Assembly (NCBI GenBank): GCA_038373885.1
Contig: JAWZYV010012261.1
Coordinates: forward strand, 124,001-188,000
Source: Cheiracanthium punctorium
Lineage: Eukaryota > Arthropoda > Arachnida > Araneae > Cheiracanthiidae
Reading direction: 5' to 3'
Length of the DNA: 64,000 bases
The notes under the pieces: generated by a model
Database searches by the model: none
The model's input: the letters and a program-made list of their open reading frames with translations, nothing else
What the model was told of the DNA's origin: nothing
Part shown: piece after piece, positions 33,782 through 44,200 of the stretch
Position numbering within the stretch: position 1 is the stretch's first letter
Layout of the letters: every line of letters begins with the position of its first letter
Translations under genes and position numbers: made by a program

Positions 33782-35203
33782 CCTACTTAGCTCCTAAAAT
33801 CTATTATATACAATTCTTGATGATGGTGTGTCTATTGTCTTTGTTAATTTACTAGAGGTTGGGTGGGTTTTGGTTTTAAGGTTGTAATTGGATGGATGGG
33901 TCGGGCGGAGGAAGTTTTTTTCTCATTATAAAAAAAAAAACACTCTGGGTGTGTATATGCATGCATATATATATCTGGGACCAAAAAAAGGGGGGGAGGG
34001 TTCCTATATTGTGATTATTCTTGTCCTACCTATATTTTATAATACAAAAACATTTTTCTTTAATTATTAGATTAATCTTCTGATATAAACTAACTTATTA
34101 TTCATACTTTGTCATAATCGTTATAATTTTAAAAACAATATGTTATATTTAATTGGCTATACTATCTATTTTATTCAATAATTTTAAATTCTTATTATTG
34201 TATATATCTTTAATTTAATTAATATATCTGAATACTAATAAAGTTTAATAATATTACCCTTTAGTATTTGGCAACACCTTTATATTTTGCTTTCCACTGT
34301 TATACTTTTATTTTGTGGCAACAAAACTCGCCTTCTATGTGCTTTCCACCACTCCATGTGATATGTCGATTTTTCAGTGCTATTTCTATTATTTTGATAT
34401 TTTTTTATTCCTTTTTCCCCCCTTATTTATAGTATATAGTAGTTATTTATAGTAGGGTAGAGCGCAGAACGTGTGGAGTGAATATCTCTTTTGATATGCT
34501 GTTTGTTTTTAATTATAATCCGGTTGTGGCTCCTGATGATGGTGCCAGTGGATATAATTTCCGTTCCATTCTATTAACACATTGTTTCTTGTACTTATCA
34601 GCTTCTTTTATTATTATTTTTTTTCCACTTGCGGTTTATAATTCTTGCTTCTGCTGTTATATTTTTAATGCGAGGTATGTCATATTTGCAGTATAGATTG
34701 TGTTTTACTTATTAGTTATATATATAACCTGGAAAACGTAACGCCAAATTACTTTTTTCTACGTATTGTCGTTATTATAATAAAAAATTCCATTGCAGTA
34801 ATTAAAAGAACAACTATTTATTTTATTTTATTTATTTATTTATTTATTTTTTGGTTATTAAAAAGAGGAATGACCGTGTCATGAAAAAACGTCGATACAT
34901 AAAGTTCGAAAATGGCCTAACGGTGTTGACGCTTCAATTTTTAAATAAACAACGTATGCGTTCCCAACACCCTTTAGAGGGTAAAAGTATTTAAAATCTT
35001 TATTTTTCTGATTCAACACCCTATGCATCAGTAAAATGACAATAATGATAAAATGCCGCCCACGAGAAGGTAAGGAATTTTTTTCTTTTATTTCAGAAGG
35101 ACCCAACGTACCGTGTCTTCATATAAGGCTGGGTGAGCGGTTCAGAAACATTGTAGCAAATAAATATTAATTATACAGAGTATGATATCAAAACTCTTCT
35201 TAC
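33778..35203. other. AT-rich intron-like stretch
   Basis: No gene recognised. It has a (TTTA)n tract at about 34820-34850. It lies just downstream (minus direction) of the 45-bp exon and would be intron. Confidence 0.45.
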
Positions 35204-35248
35204 CCCCGTAGTAGCTGAGTGCGGGCTGTTCCGTGGGCGTAGAGATTC
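35204..35248 (-). CDS. 45-bp micro-exon of the unidentified minus-strand gene
   Basis: On the minus strand the acceptor CTTATTCCAG precedes GAATCTCTACGCCC, and CTACTACGGGG is followed by the donor GTAAGAAG. Entered in phase 1 it reads ISTPTEQPALSYYG and leaves in phase 1. With the large exon, the split codon G|CG gives Ala and the frame continues into QTNVRTLGLPL. With the 48-bp exon upstream, G|GA gives Gly. Composition (Pro, Ser, Tyr, Thr) agrees with the large exon. The implied downstream intron is 23.3 kb. A chance match to both splice sites is possible for so short a segment, but phase agreement with two other exons lowers that risk. Confidence 0.58.
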
Positions 35249-35281
35249 CTGGAATAAGAGAAATATCTCTCGTCAGTGTCT

Positions 35282-35314
<33 letters not shown>
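35282..35314. repeat. Poly-A run
   Basis: About 33 consecutive A. In transcript orientation it is a T run about 40 bp upstream of the micro-exon's acceptor, on the far side of the branch-point region. Confidence 0.95.
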
Positions 35315-35315
<1 letters not shown>

Positions 35316-35439
35316 AAGAAAGATAAATCAAGCCAAACGCATCGATTACAAAACACTTCCCTAAACAATATTTTTGCGCTCAATTTGGCGATGTATTGCA
35401 CTTTAATCTGCGAGATTTTAGTTTGGGGGTTCTGGCAAA

Positions 35440-35585
35440 GCGACACGAGGGCTAGGGGGTGGGGAGGGATTCCTTGGCGGAGGATCTTTTTAAGGGTGTC
35501 TGACGCGTTTTCACGATACACCTGAAAAAAATATCCAAAACTCCAGACCCTTAGATCGAACGCCACGGGCCAAAACTCAAGATCT
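35440..35585 (-). mobile_element. SINE body (ATCTAACG family), copy 2
   Basis: On the minus strand GTTCGATCTAAGGGTCTGG, AGTTTTGG, CAGGTGTATCGTGAA and CGCGTCAGACACCC follow the order of the other copies. Confidence 0.6.
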
Positions 35586-35639
35586 TAATACTTCGCGAGA
35601 TTTTAGAGGTAATCTTAAATAAGCTCTATATCACTATTA

Positions 35640-36800
35640 GTTTAATTTTGTGAGACCCTGTAAAGAACTTTAACATTTATTTCCATCTTTTAACCGAAGA
35701 TAAGCAGTTATAAACCTTTATATACTTTTTGCAGTGTGCTTGAAAAGGATGAATGTCTCTACACTGCCATAGACAGTGATGTTTCGAAACTTTTTTGAGA
35801 GATGCTGTAGAAGAAATATAAACGCTACAGATATTATGTTCCATCGAGATCATTAGATTGTGATCCTTAAAAATACATATGAATTTTGTTTTATTTGAAA
35901 TAGACGAATAAGTCTAATACATGTTACAAAGAATGAATAACCATGGAGCCCGTAAAGTATTGGAATTGTTTTCGGTGCTCCTGTAAAAGACCTATAAATG
36001 CCTCGTACACCTTTTCTAGAAATTTGCGCTGACTAGAAATGTGCGCTGACTAGAAATTTGCTCACTAGAAATTTGCGCTGTTTTAAGGTTTTCCAGTCTA
36101 AAATGTTCCACGCGATAAAAAAAATGAAAAATTGCAATGTTGTTGCATGCAAGTCGATTAATCAGAGGGCGCATTAAGTGTTTAAGAGGGCAATTACGAA
36201 TTTTCAAAATCGCCATACCTTAATGTTATCGCATTACAGCTTTTCTGCCAAATAACGAATATATCACCAAGATGAGTTCATTTTTGGAGTCATTTTCTCA
36301 CACCATATTTGGCGAGTTATCGCGAAAAGGCGTCAAGCTTGATGAATTTTAGCGTACTATTTGAGGGAGACACGTTGTCGTACCATTAGCTAACTATATA
36401 GTAGGATGGTATTGTGCTTGAAATGGGTGAATGTCTATAAAACTGCCATTATTTTGAGTGCTTTTTTAGAAGAACTGCAAATGATATACAGCTGTACCTT
36501 GCAATCCTTTATAACATATATCAATTTTGTTTCGTTTTATATACCCGAATATCGCTTAATGACGCGTTAAAGAATGACTACCCATAGGACAAATGTATAG
36601 TAATTCTTTTGACCACTCCTGTAAAAGATCTAGAAATGCGACATACGCCATTTTCATTGGGTACTTGATACTGTGCGCGGAATAGCATACACTAATTTCA
36701 TTGTAATCGATGCATATTTACGGCAGTTAGATCAGGGACGGATGAACAGACAGACAAATCGAAGTCTTAAACACTTTTCAATGTTGTTGGAAAGTGTTAC
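35640..36800. repeat. Tandemly placed copies of a dispersed repeat
   Basis: The blocks GATGAATGTCT..ACTGCCAT and CTCCTGTAAAAGA.CTA.AAATGC occur at 35750-36000 and again at 36420-36640. Related blocks lie near 38840, 57690 and 62650. The second unit ends with GTTGGAAAGTGTTA, also seen near 7785. Cells of CCAAATA and GGCGAGTTATCGC type recur at 61.6-62.3 kb. No coding content. Confidence 0.55.
36008..36082 (+). repeat. Short tandem repeat, about 20-bp unit
   Basis: CTAGAAATTTGCGCTGA is repeated about four times with one shortened unit. Confidence 0.8.
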
Positions 36801-37536
36801 AAAATAGTTTTGTCTGCATTTCTTCCCCCACCAACAACTCATTTCACAACTCTCTTAATTGAATGATTGATGCAAATCTAAACATATTACGAGAAAGGTT
36901 AAAAAACACAACAAAAATAAGCACACACGTCTGTCTCCCATAAAATCGCTTTTTGGGAGCAACAATTTCAATTTTGAAATGTTAAAGGCACGCTTTAGCT
37001 TTTGTTCCAGCAGCCATCATGAGAAGATGCGACGCGAATCAAAATAACAATCGCAGAGCTTGCACTTAAAAGCCATAAAAAACAAACATAAAACAATGCT
37101 TCTTCTCTTATTCTGAAACAAAGTAAATGCTCGGAACTTTCTTAAGGACATAGACTCTTGCTTTCTGCATTTATATTGCTTATTGGCAGTGCATGACAAT
37201 GCAACCAGTCACCTTGAACTCATTTTCCGCAGAGCTTTAAGCTTTTAATAATAAGTTCGTTGTTTTCCTTTAACGGTGTAAGTCTCATTTTTCAAAACTT
37301 ATTAAGGACGCCGAAATTACAGTGTTGCTCTACTTCTGAATAGATCGTGAACTAAAAGATAACTTGTGTGTAAATAATTATTAATTAAAATAAAATTGAT
37401 CAAGAAGGGTGGGGGTGGGGGAAGAGAGGCAAAAAAAATAAACAGTCTGGATTTTAACAAAAAATGTGCAGTATTGCTGAAAGTTAATGAGGTATTATAA
37501 CTATTATATTTAAAAACACATTCCAACTTTTGGGTT
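36801..37536. other. Unannotated AT-rich stretch
   Basis: No gene or clear repeat seen; intron if the minus-strand gene model is right. Confidence 0.4.
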
Positions 37537-37575
37537 AACCCTTTGAGGCGCCAGATTACCGAAGTTGAAAACTGG
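37537..37575. mobile_element. Possible piggyBac-like terminus
   Basis: TTAACCCTTTGAGGCGCCAG matches the left terminus of the element at 28875 with its TTAA. No partner end was found, so it may be a solo end or chance. Confidence 0.35.
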
Positions 37576-37799
37576 CTTCATGTAAGTATTTCTAAATCTA
37601 TGGGGAAATCTTTGCATGGTTATAAATTCAAGATCTTCGTTTTTTTTAACCCACTTTTAAATTGCAATTGATTCTACAACTGCCCCATCTCCGAACATAG
37701 CAATCAGCAAGCATCTATGTTTGCCTGACATAATCAAACATCTTGCTTTCCGTGTAGATGTGTAGTGTTCAAAGGAAGTTCTGTTTATTTTATTCAGGG

Positions 37800-37945
37800 A
37801 AAACATATTAAGGATATCTGCCAAATGGAGTAATGCATTGGATGGAGGCCTACATCTAGAATAAAACGCCCAAAACTACAGATCGTTAGATTAACAGCAG
37901 CACGGTAGACCAGAGCTCTCGACCTTCACACTACAGCCATTTACC
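37800..37945 (-). mobile_element. SINE body (ATCTAACG family), copy 3
   Basis: On the minus strand GTTAATCTAACGATCTGTAG, TTTTGGGCG, TTCTAGATGTAGG follow the family order, with more divergence than other copies. Confidence 0.45.
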
Positions 37946-38384
37946 AAAGCTCAATGTTATTGAAGCTGCCTAAGGAAAATCACCGTTCCCTTCCGCTTTC
38001 TAAAAATACGGCTCAATGAACAGCAGTCTGGGGACACTTGTAAATTCTGTATCCGCACTACCCATCAACGAAGTGGTTATTTAGTTGAATAACTCGCACT
38101 GCGCTTATTAACACTCATTACGAAGAAAAAACACCGCTACGTCAGACATAATTTGCAAGAAAGAAATTAAAAACTTTTAATTGAAAAACAGTTTCCAAAG
38201 TGAAAGCAAGCAAACTCATTCCAGATTTTACTAGAATTCAACCAAGGAGTTGCCATCTGCAAAACCAGTCTAATATATTTTAGAACTAACGTTGCCATGC
38301 CAAAAAGATAAAAGAAAAAAATGACACATTTTGAAAATATGTAGGCCTAAGTGGACAAGAAAATGAATATGGTATAGAATGCAG

Positions 38385-38540
38385 AAGTGTGGAGGTCCGG
38401 GATTGTGACGTATCGAGGAGCTGTCGATCTAAAGTTCTCCAGTTTTCGGCAGTTTTCTCTAGATGTCAGGAGAATACGCTTAGTACAATGATAACCCCTC
38501 CCCCCTTAGGTAGGCGCCTCTCGTGTAGGCTTGCCATAAC
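38385..38540 (+). mobile_element. SINE body (ATCTAACG family), copy 4
   Basis: GTCCGGGATTGTGACG (degenerate B box), CTGTCGATCTAAAGTTCTCC and TTTTCTCTAGATGTCAGG follow the family order. Confidence 0.55.
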
Positions 38541-39716
38541 ACAAAAATGGAGTTGAGCTTTGAAATTCTCAAGAAGTATTTTGTATTTCATTTTAGGTCC
38601 GTGTACTATAAAATATAATATCAAATAAGTATAAGCTTTTAATATAATTTTAATAATATTAAGCTATCTTTATAATGCGAGGGAAAACAACAGTAAGATT
38701 AAATTACGATGAACATACCACCTATAAATAAACACTTTAGAACAAACTCTTATACACACGCACTGCAGCTGAACGAATGGTTGAACCTAATCGCGGCCTG
38801 CCATTCTTGCAGCTGCAGCAATTTTATTCTGTTTGTCTCTGTAAAAGAACTACAAATGCTACGTCCCCCCATTTTCTGAGAGTGTTTTTTTAAATATATA
38901 TATTAATGTTTTGTTTGAAATAGAAGAATGCATTTTAAACTTTACTTTAAGCAAAAACTGCCTGTACACTAATGCATTAGAATTCTTTTGTGTACAATTA
39001 TGGTAAAAAAAAACAAAAAAAAAAAAAACAAATCATACTATGAACACCATTTTTAACACGGTATAGGACACTATATATAGCAATAACATGCATAAACTTC
39101 GCAGTCATCGATGCTTATTTACGACAGTTAAGTGTACGAACAGACAGTCAGAAAGACAAATCAAAATTATAGCACTTTTCAGATCTGTTAGACATAGTTA
39201 AAATGTGTACCCCCTTCCCCCCACTACCAAGTAGGGGTTCACAAGTGACTCTTCGTCCCCCCCCCCTCTAGTGACGTCAATAATTTTCGTATTAATACCG
39301 TAATTAATAATTACGTCATTCTATTTACTTAATGGCTATCTACACAGAATCTACAAAGTTTTTTTTTGTTTGTTTGTATCATAGAATAGTGAACCCATCA
39401 AAAACGTTGATTGAAAATATCCCAAGAACTTTTTATGTAAATTTCTAGGATCGCTTCGAAGGGGAGAAAGTTTTTGTGAAGCGGGGCAGTGTATCAATTT
39501 AGAATATTATTTCTTGACAGAAGCATAAATCAGATCCCTGCTTTCCTTGACCAATTTCATATAATTTTGAGCATTTTTTTCCCCCACGCAGCTGTATAAC
39601 ACCCAAGCCAACATTAACGGTTTTGAACGCCTAGTATATATATATATATCTTTTTAGTAATACAGTACACACACACACATAGATATACACGCATGTAAGA
39701 TTGTATATACCCTTAC
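38541..39716. other. Intron-like stretch with repeat fragments
   Basis: Contains the CTGTAAAAGAACTACAAATGC block of the 36-kb repeat (38840), an A-rich tract at 39006-39030, and short (TA)n and (CA)n tracts at 39637-39679 just downstream of the 48-bp exon. No gene seen. Confidence 0.45.
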
Positions 39717-39764
39717 CGCTGTCAAACTTGGTGGACATCTCGAACTGATCTTTCAAGACTTCTC
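39717..39764 (-). CDS. 48-bp micro-exon of the unidentified minus-strand gene
   Basis: On the minus strand the strong acceptor TTTCTCTGTTTCAG precedes GAGAAGTCTTGAAAG, and TTTGACAGCG is followed by the donor GTAAGGGT. It is entered in phase 1 and reads EVLKDQFEMSTKFDS, leaving in phase 1. It joins the 35204-35248 exon through a Gly codon (G|GA). This is the most upstream exon I can support. The start codon and promoter must lie at higher coordinates or outside the window. A short conserved-looking peptide in a micro-exon suggests a functional motif, possibly alternatively spliced. The family is not recognised. Confidence 0.58.
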
Positions 39765-40105
39765 CTGAAACAGAGAAATGGAAGTCCAGTCTCAGAAACA
39801 AGAGATTGAAAAAAAAAAAATAAATAAAAGAACCATGCCAACAAAACGCATTATTCTGCAAACACGCGTTTTCATGGGTTCACGATGATGGCAAATAACG
39901 GTCTGCTGTCATTGCTCTAGCCGGGCATTGCATGGGTGTGGGTGTATACAGTGGCGGAGTTCGACAAAAGTTGTAAAATCTTAGGAGCCAGCAAAAAATT
40001 TTAGGAGTCACATCTATATTGAAATATATTAATGACAGGAACAGACGAGTCGCCGGATTTTTCGAACCCTTCGTATGTAGTAAATGGCATGTAAGGCGCG
40101 TGTCA
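39765..40105. other. Unannotated stretch
   Basis: Near 39952 the sequence ACAGTGGCGGAG resembles a MITE end, but no partner was found. No gene seen. Confidence 0.35.
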
Positions 40106-40113
40106 TAGATTTC

Positions 40114-40773
40114 CAGGGACTGATTTCCGACAGGGCATTCGGGACAAGCGCCCGGGCCCCCAAATTATCATTTAAATTTAAAAATTTGTAAATTTTGATT
40201 TTAACTAAAATTAAGAGACAGAGAAACTAATTTTATGGAAAAAAAGTAATAATTATTACTTTAGCACTATTCCAAAGCGTTAGCATTATATCCACAGTTT
40301 TTTTTAGCTAAACGGTAAGGGAACTATTCAGCGCAAATTTATCATTTAGGCGTGGCCTATGGAGTGAAGTATACTGATCGCGAGAGCTCATTTTTAGTCG
40401 GAGCAGATAAAATTAAATGCTTCCTAAGTAGAGTGAAGATCTGCCCCACTATAAATAAATGCTCTGATATTCGAAAAATAAATACAAAAATAGTGAGGAA
40501 CATGGCACTTGAAACATACAGAATGAAATGAACGATTGAAAATTGAATAACATATAGCTGTAACATTCCTACATAGAACTATTGCATTTAAATTTGCATC
40601 TTGATATTTTTATGCCGTTATAACATCCTTCTTTCTATGGCGTGATATGAAAGTTGCTTTGTAGGGTAAAAGAAAGTTTTCAAAAGAGGGGGATGAAGCT
40701 TTTGCCCACGACAAAAGCTTCATTGCCCTCCCCCTCTTATGAAAATTCATGAATCTCTGCAAATCGGTCCCTG
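40114..40773. mobile_element. hAT-like element with CAGGGACTGATTT ends
   Basis: Left end CAGGGACTGATTT, right end (reverse complement) CAGGGACCGATTT. Flanking 8-mers TAGATTTC and AAGATTTC differ at one base. The element at 55679 has the same ends. The interior has a near-palindromic AAAGCTTCATCCCC / GACAAAAGCTTC area at 40690-40740 and no transposase. Confidence 0.75.
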
Positions 40774-41026
40774 AAGATTTCCATTTATAAAAAGTTTATT
40801 TCAGAGAAAAATAAAAACACTACACTAATTGAGTGCCCACATTACAAACCTTCACAACAAAAACGACAGAAAGGTTATACGTTCAATCGAAATTTCTAAA
40901 AAATCGGTTACAATGTAAACCAAGTCACCAGAACTTACAACGCAGATAACTTTTACCGAGGGCCCCCTACATAGGGGCTCATTGTGGAAAAGTTATGTAA
41001 CGTACCTGCGTGTCATACACAGCACA

Positions 41027-41130
41027 TACAGGGTGGTCATAAAAAATATAAATAAAACTATCCCTCCCTCTATCCGCTGTGCTTCTCCATTCTACCGAAC
41101 GAGAAGAGATTTCAGATGTACAGGGTGGTT
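41027..41130. repeat. Duplicated transposon terminus
   Basis: TACAGGGTGGTCATAAA (41026) and TACAGGGTGGTTAAAAA (41117) are direct copies about 91 bp apart. They fit the 3' terminus, next to TA, of the transposase-bearing element that continues to higher coordinates on the minus strand. Confidence 0.6.
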
Positions 41131-41771
41131 AAAAAGAGAAATAAAAAATCCTTCCTCACATGTGAAACTTTAGCGGCTTATTCGCTCACCCATTCGAACC
41201 GAAATTTCAGACATGGTTGTTTGAAGGTGCGTGCTGGAGATCGTGATGATTTTAAATAATGCAGAAAAACTGATTGCGGTTACAGTGAGAAAATTTCGAG
41301 ATTTTCGAATGACAACACCCACTTTTTTCTTGCGCAAATCGATCAACGTATTACGCAAAACCTTAAATGGCATCGGAACGATTAGCGTGTGACAGAAATT
41401 GTCGGCGTAAAGCATTTGCAAAGAAGAGCATCATAAAGGATTAAAGACAACAGAAGAGAGAAAAAATATTTTATTTTAATTACAAATTTTCAATGTGTCC
41501 ACCTTCGCAGGCTACAACGCATTGCATGCGGGGGATTGTGGAGAACAATTCATAACTTTCCGAACGTAACATAACAGGGGTATCCTGCATAACTTCACGT
41601 TTTGTGGCATTTTTCGATTCTAATACATTTACGTGTACTAGGGGAGTACTCCTTAGATTTTAGATAACCCCAGGACCAGAAATCCACCAGAGTGAGGTCG
41701 GGGAATTGCCACGAAATTTCAGAGAGACAGGAGATGACTATTACCAAAGTCTGTGCAGCACTGGTCGAACA

Positions 41772-41962
41772 CAGTGGCGTAGCAAGGCGAGGTCGGGGGG
41801 GGGGTGGTCCGCCCCGAGTGTCACCCTCAAAGGGGTGACACCCGATGGCTTGTACAGCAAAAATTTCAAAAATATCGCATGTATGGGGGCGAAAATGCTC
41901 GTATGGGGGGGTGACACCACTTATATCCGCCCCGGGTGTCACCCACTGTAGCTACGCTACTG
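41772..41962. mobile_element. hAT-like foldback MITE (GTGGCGTAGC family), copy 4
   Basis: Ends CAGTGGCGTAGC and GCTACGCTACTG with the exact 8-bp duplication GTCGAACA (41764-41771 and 41963-41970). It is inserted in the transposase pseudogene, and the coding frame picks up on either side. Confidence 0.88.
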
Positions 41963-42129
41963 GTCGAACACATTGGCTAACGGGTTGAGGAACCCATCTA
42001 GCATCCATACAATGTCCCTAATGTTATTTCGTTGCTGCAATTCAGGAATAACGTAATTCTGCAACACTGATTTATACCGATCACTTGTGACAGTAGGCGA
42101 TTTAATACCTGTGCAGTGATCTGTCTAAA

Positions 42130-42583
42130 GAAGTATGGATCAAGAACAAATATGCTAAATCACTCTGCCTTGTCTTGTCAGTCTTGTTTTCATGGATCAT
42201 AGACCCATTGTACCAACCCCAAATTCAGATTAGATCGATAGCGGCTGTATCTGACAAGGCTTATTTAATTTCAACCACAAATCCCCAAAGAGTTCAATTC
42301 TACCTTATTCAGGAGTCGATAGATGGCAGCACTACCGGTCGTAAGTGGGCTTCTTAATATTTAAGCAAATACCAAACAGAAGACCCCAAGGCTTAGTTTT
42401 GCCACCAGCAAGTATCGAGATATCGTATTGCATGGGAACTTGGAGGACATTGCGAACAGGACGTATTTAAAATGCCCCAATCGCCATTAGCGAGCATGGT
42501 GGTCTTTGATTGGTCCCAAGATCGAACTCACAACCTTTCGGCTACGAGATCAACGCTTCTCCCAATTAGACTATCGCGGCCGA
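42130..42583 (-). mobile_element. tRNA-derived SINE inserted in the transposase pseudogene
   Basis: On the minus strand GGCCGCGATAGTCTAATTGG starts a tRNA-like head and GTTGTGAGTTCGATCTTGGG carries the B box. A body of about 350 bp without an ORF follows. Transposase-like peptide resumes at about 42120. Exact end and target duplication not resolved. Confidence 0.6.
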
Positions 42584-42899
42584 ATCACAAAGTCACTTCG
42601 GCTTCGTGTAAAGGTACTGGTGCGAATTCGTGAGGGTTTTTGTTAGCTCAGTGAACGCAGTTCTCGTTACGTTTCCAATTAAAATGTGTGCCTCATTGGT
42701 ACAAAATATCCGCCGCGGCAGTCTGTTGTCTTCACGATACCTGATGAGGGAAAGATTTGCGAAGTCCACACGCAGTTGCTATCTCCAGGCTGCAACATCT
42801 GGGAGCGCTGAAACCGACGATAAGCATCCGTGGAGCAGAGCGCAGAATCCTGAAAACTATGTTTTTCGGTAAATCCGAGCTGCGAGCAACAGAAGAGAG

Positions 42900-43000
42900 A
42901 AAAAATATTTTATTTTAATTACAAATTTTCAGTGTGTCCACCTTCGCAGGCTACAACGCATTGCATGTGGGGGGATTGGGTAGAACAATTCATAACTTTA
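42900..43000 (-). pseudogene. Second, truncated copy of the transposase C-terminus
   Basis: About 100 bp, nearly identical to 41455-41560, encode MQCVVACEGGHTENL and a stop. It lies directly upstream of the longer pseudogene on the same strand, so it comes from a tandem or adjacent insertion of the same element. Confidence 0.8.
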
Positions 43001-43694
43001 CTTCCTAGTAAGTACTTCCTTTACTTCCTATGTACGTACTTCCTTTTCTTCCTAACTTTACTTTCCGGTCCTACTTCTTGCTGTAGTAGGTCCTGCAGAA
43101 ATCGTAATGATGTACTTCCGCAACAACTCCAATTGGAACAGATGGTCGCCCGGATCGAGGTCGATCGCAACACATAAATAAAAAGTTCAACAGTTCACAC
43201 AATAACTGGTGAAATTAGAGAGTTATAAGCAGTTTCATATACGTTGAACCGTATTAATGGTTCATCCGTAAATGTCTTACAAAAGTCAAATACCTATTAA
43301 ACCCAGATTCCGGTTCAAACCTCAAAAGCTGTGTTTTCCGGTGAAGTGACATGGCCGCCGTTAGCTTGCTTTAGGAGGTTAGCGATGTTTATAACAAATA
43401 AGAAAAAACTGCTTCATGAAGTCTTCAAAATTGAAAAAGATTTTCAAAAATGGAAGAAACCCCGGTAAAATCGAACAAGACAGCGCGCACCCCACGTAAA
43501 CACGGCAACAGTCGCTGGAGCTTGGCTTTTGCCAAGTCCCAGAGACTGTCGCCAACCATTTTGCACGATCAGCAAAGTATTTTAACATATTAAAATTGTA
43601 CATATATTCCACTAACAAAAACATTAAAACAAAATACACTATCCATATTTAACCTAAAAAACTTCTGCAAATTCAGTAACAGGTAATTCAAAAT
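43001..43694. other. Unannotated stretch
   Basis: Short direct repeats of TACTTCCT type at 43010-43070. The minus ORF at 43379-43639 has no recognisable motif. Confidence 0.35.
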
Positions 43695-43846
43695 GAGCAA
43701 ACAGTGGACCGTTTTTAACTAAAAAAACTACAGTGGATTAAACAACCTAGTTGCACAGCTAATCTAAACTGGGCAAACACTGGCTCGTTTTCAACTCAAA
43801 AAAACATCGGTGGATTAAAGAACCTAGTTGTACACCTCATATAAAG
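43695..43846 (+). repeat. Tandem repeat, 76-bp unit, two copies
   Basis: GAGCAAACAGTGGACCG (43695) and GGGCAAACACTGGCTCG (43771) begin two diverged units, each with GTGGATTAAA and AACCTAGTTG. Confidence 0.8.
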
Positions 43847-44029
43847 TATGTATGATTAGAATAGCACATAAATAGCACTTACGAAAATATAAAAGCAACA
43901 AATATCAATTTAAAATTCACATTAAAAACCTTAAAGATTACAAAGATTTGTTTAAAAAAAAAGCACTTACCTTTATTTTTTTTTAATTAACCGCTCAGAA
44001 GTGTCCCTAACACCCACCGGGCCATAACG

Positions 44030-44200
44030 TAAAACCAGCATGCTTTCTTTTATTTAGTTTTACATTGACACTACATTTCTAATAAACACACACACCGGCT
44101 GATAACATGAAACCAACATGCTTTCTTTTATTTAGCTTTATATTCACACCATATTTCTAACAAACATGCAGACACTTTCTTTGCATTCAATAACATAACA
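44030..44200 (+). repeat. Tandem repeat, about 80-bp unit, two copies
   Basis: AACATGCTTTCTTTTATTTAG-type blocks (written in parts: ATGCTTTCTTTTATTTAG) recur at 44039 and 44118. Each is followed by CACTACATTTCTAA or CACCATATTTCTAA. Confidence 0.8.

Larger units (their letters stand above)
41480..42885 (-). pseudogene. Mariner/Tc1-superfamily-like DDE transposase pseudogene, doubly interrupted
   Basis: Read on the minus strand from high to low coordinates. DNRLPRRIFCTNEAHI (about 42700) corresponds to the first catalytic Asp region, with Asp replaced by Asn. SVLQNYVIPELQQRNNIRD followed by VWMLDG (about 42000) carries the second Asp. FPDLTLVDFWSWGYLKSK (about 41690) is the last catalytic block. 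RMQCVVACEGGHIENL and a stop (about 41480) form the C-terminus usual for the family. A SINE (42130-42583) and a MITE (41772-41962) interrupt it, and frameshifts are present, so it is dead. The family name is inferred from these motifs. Confidence 0.8.
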
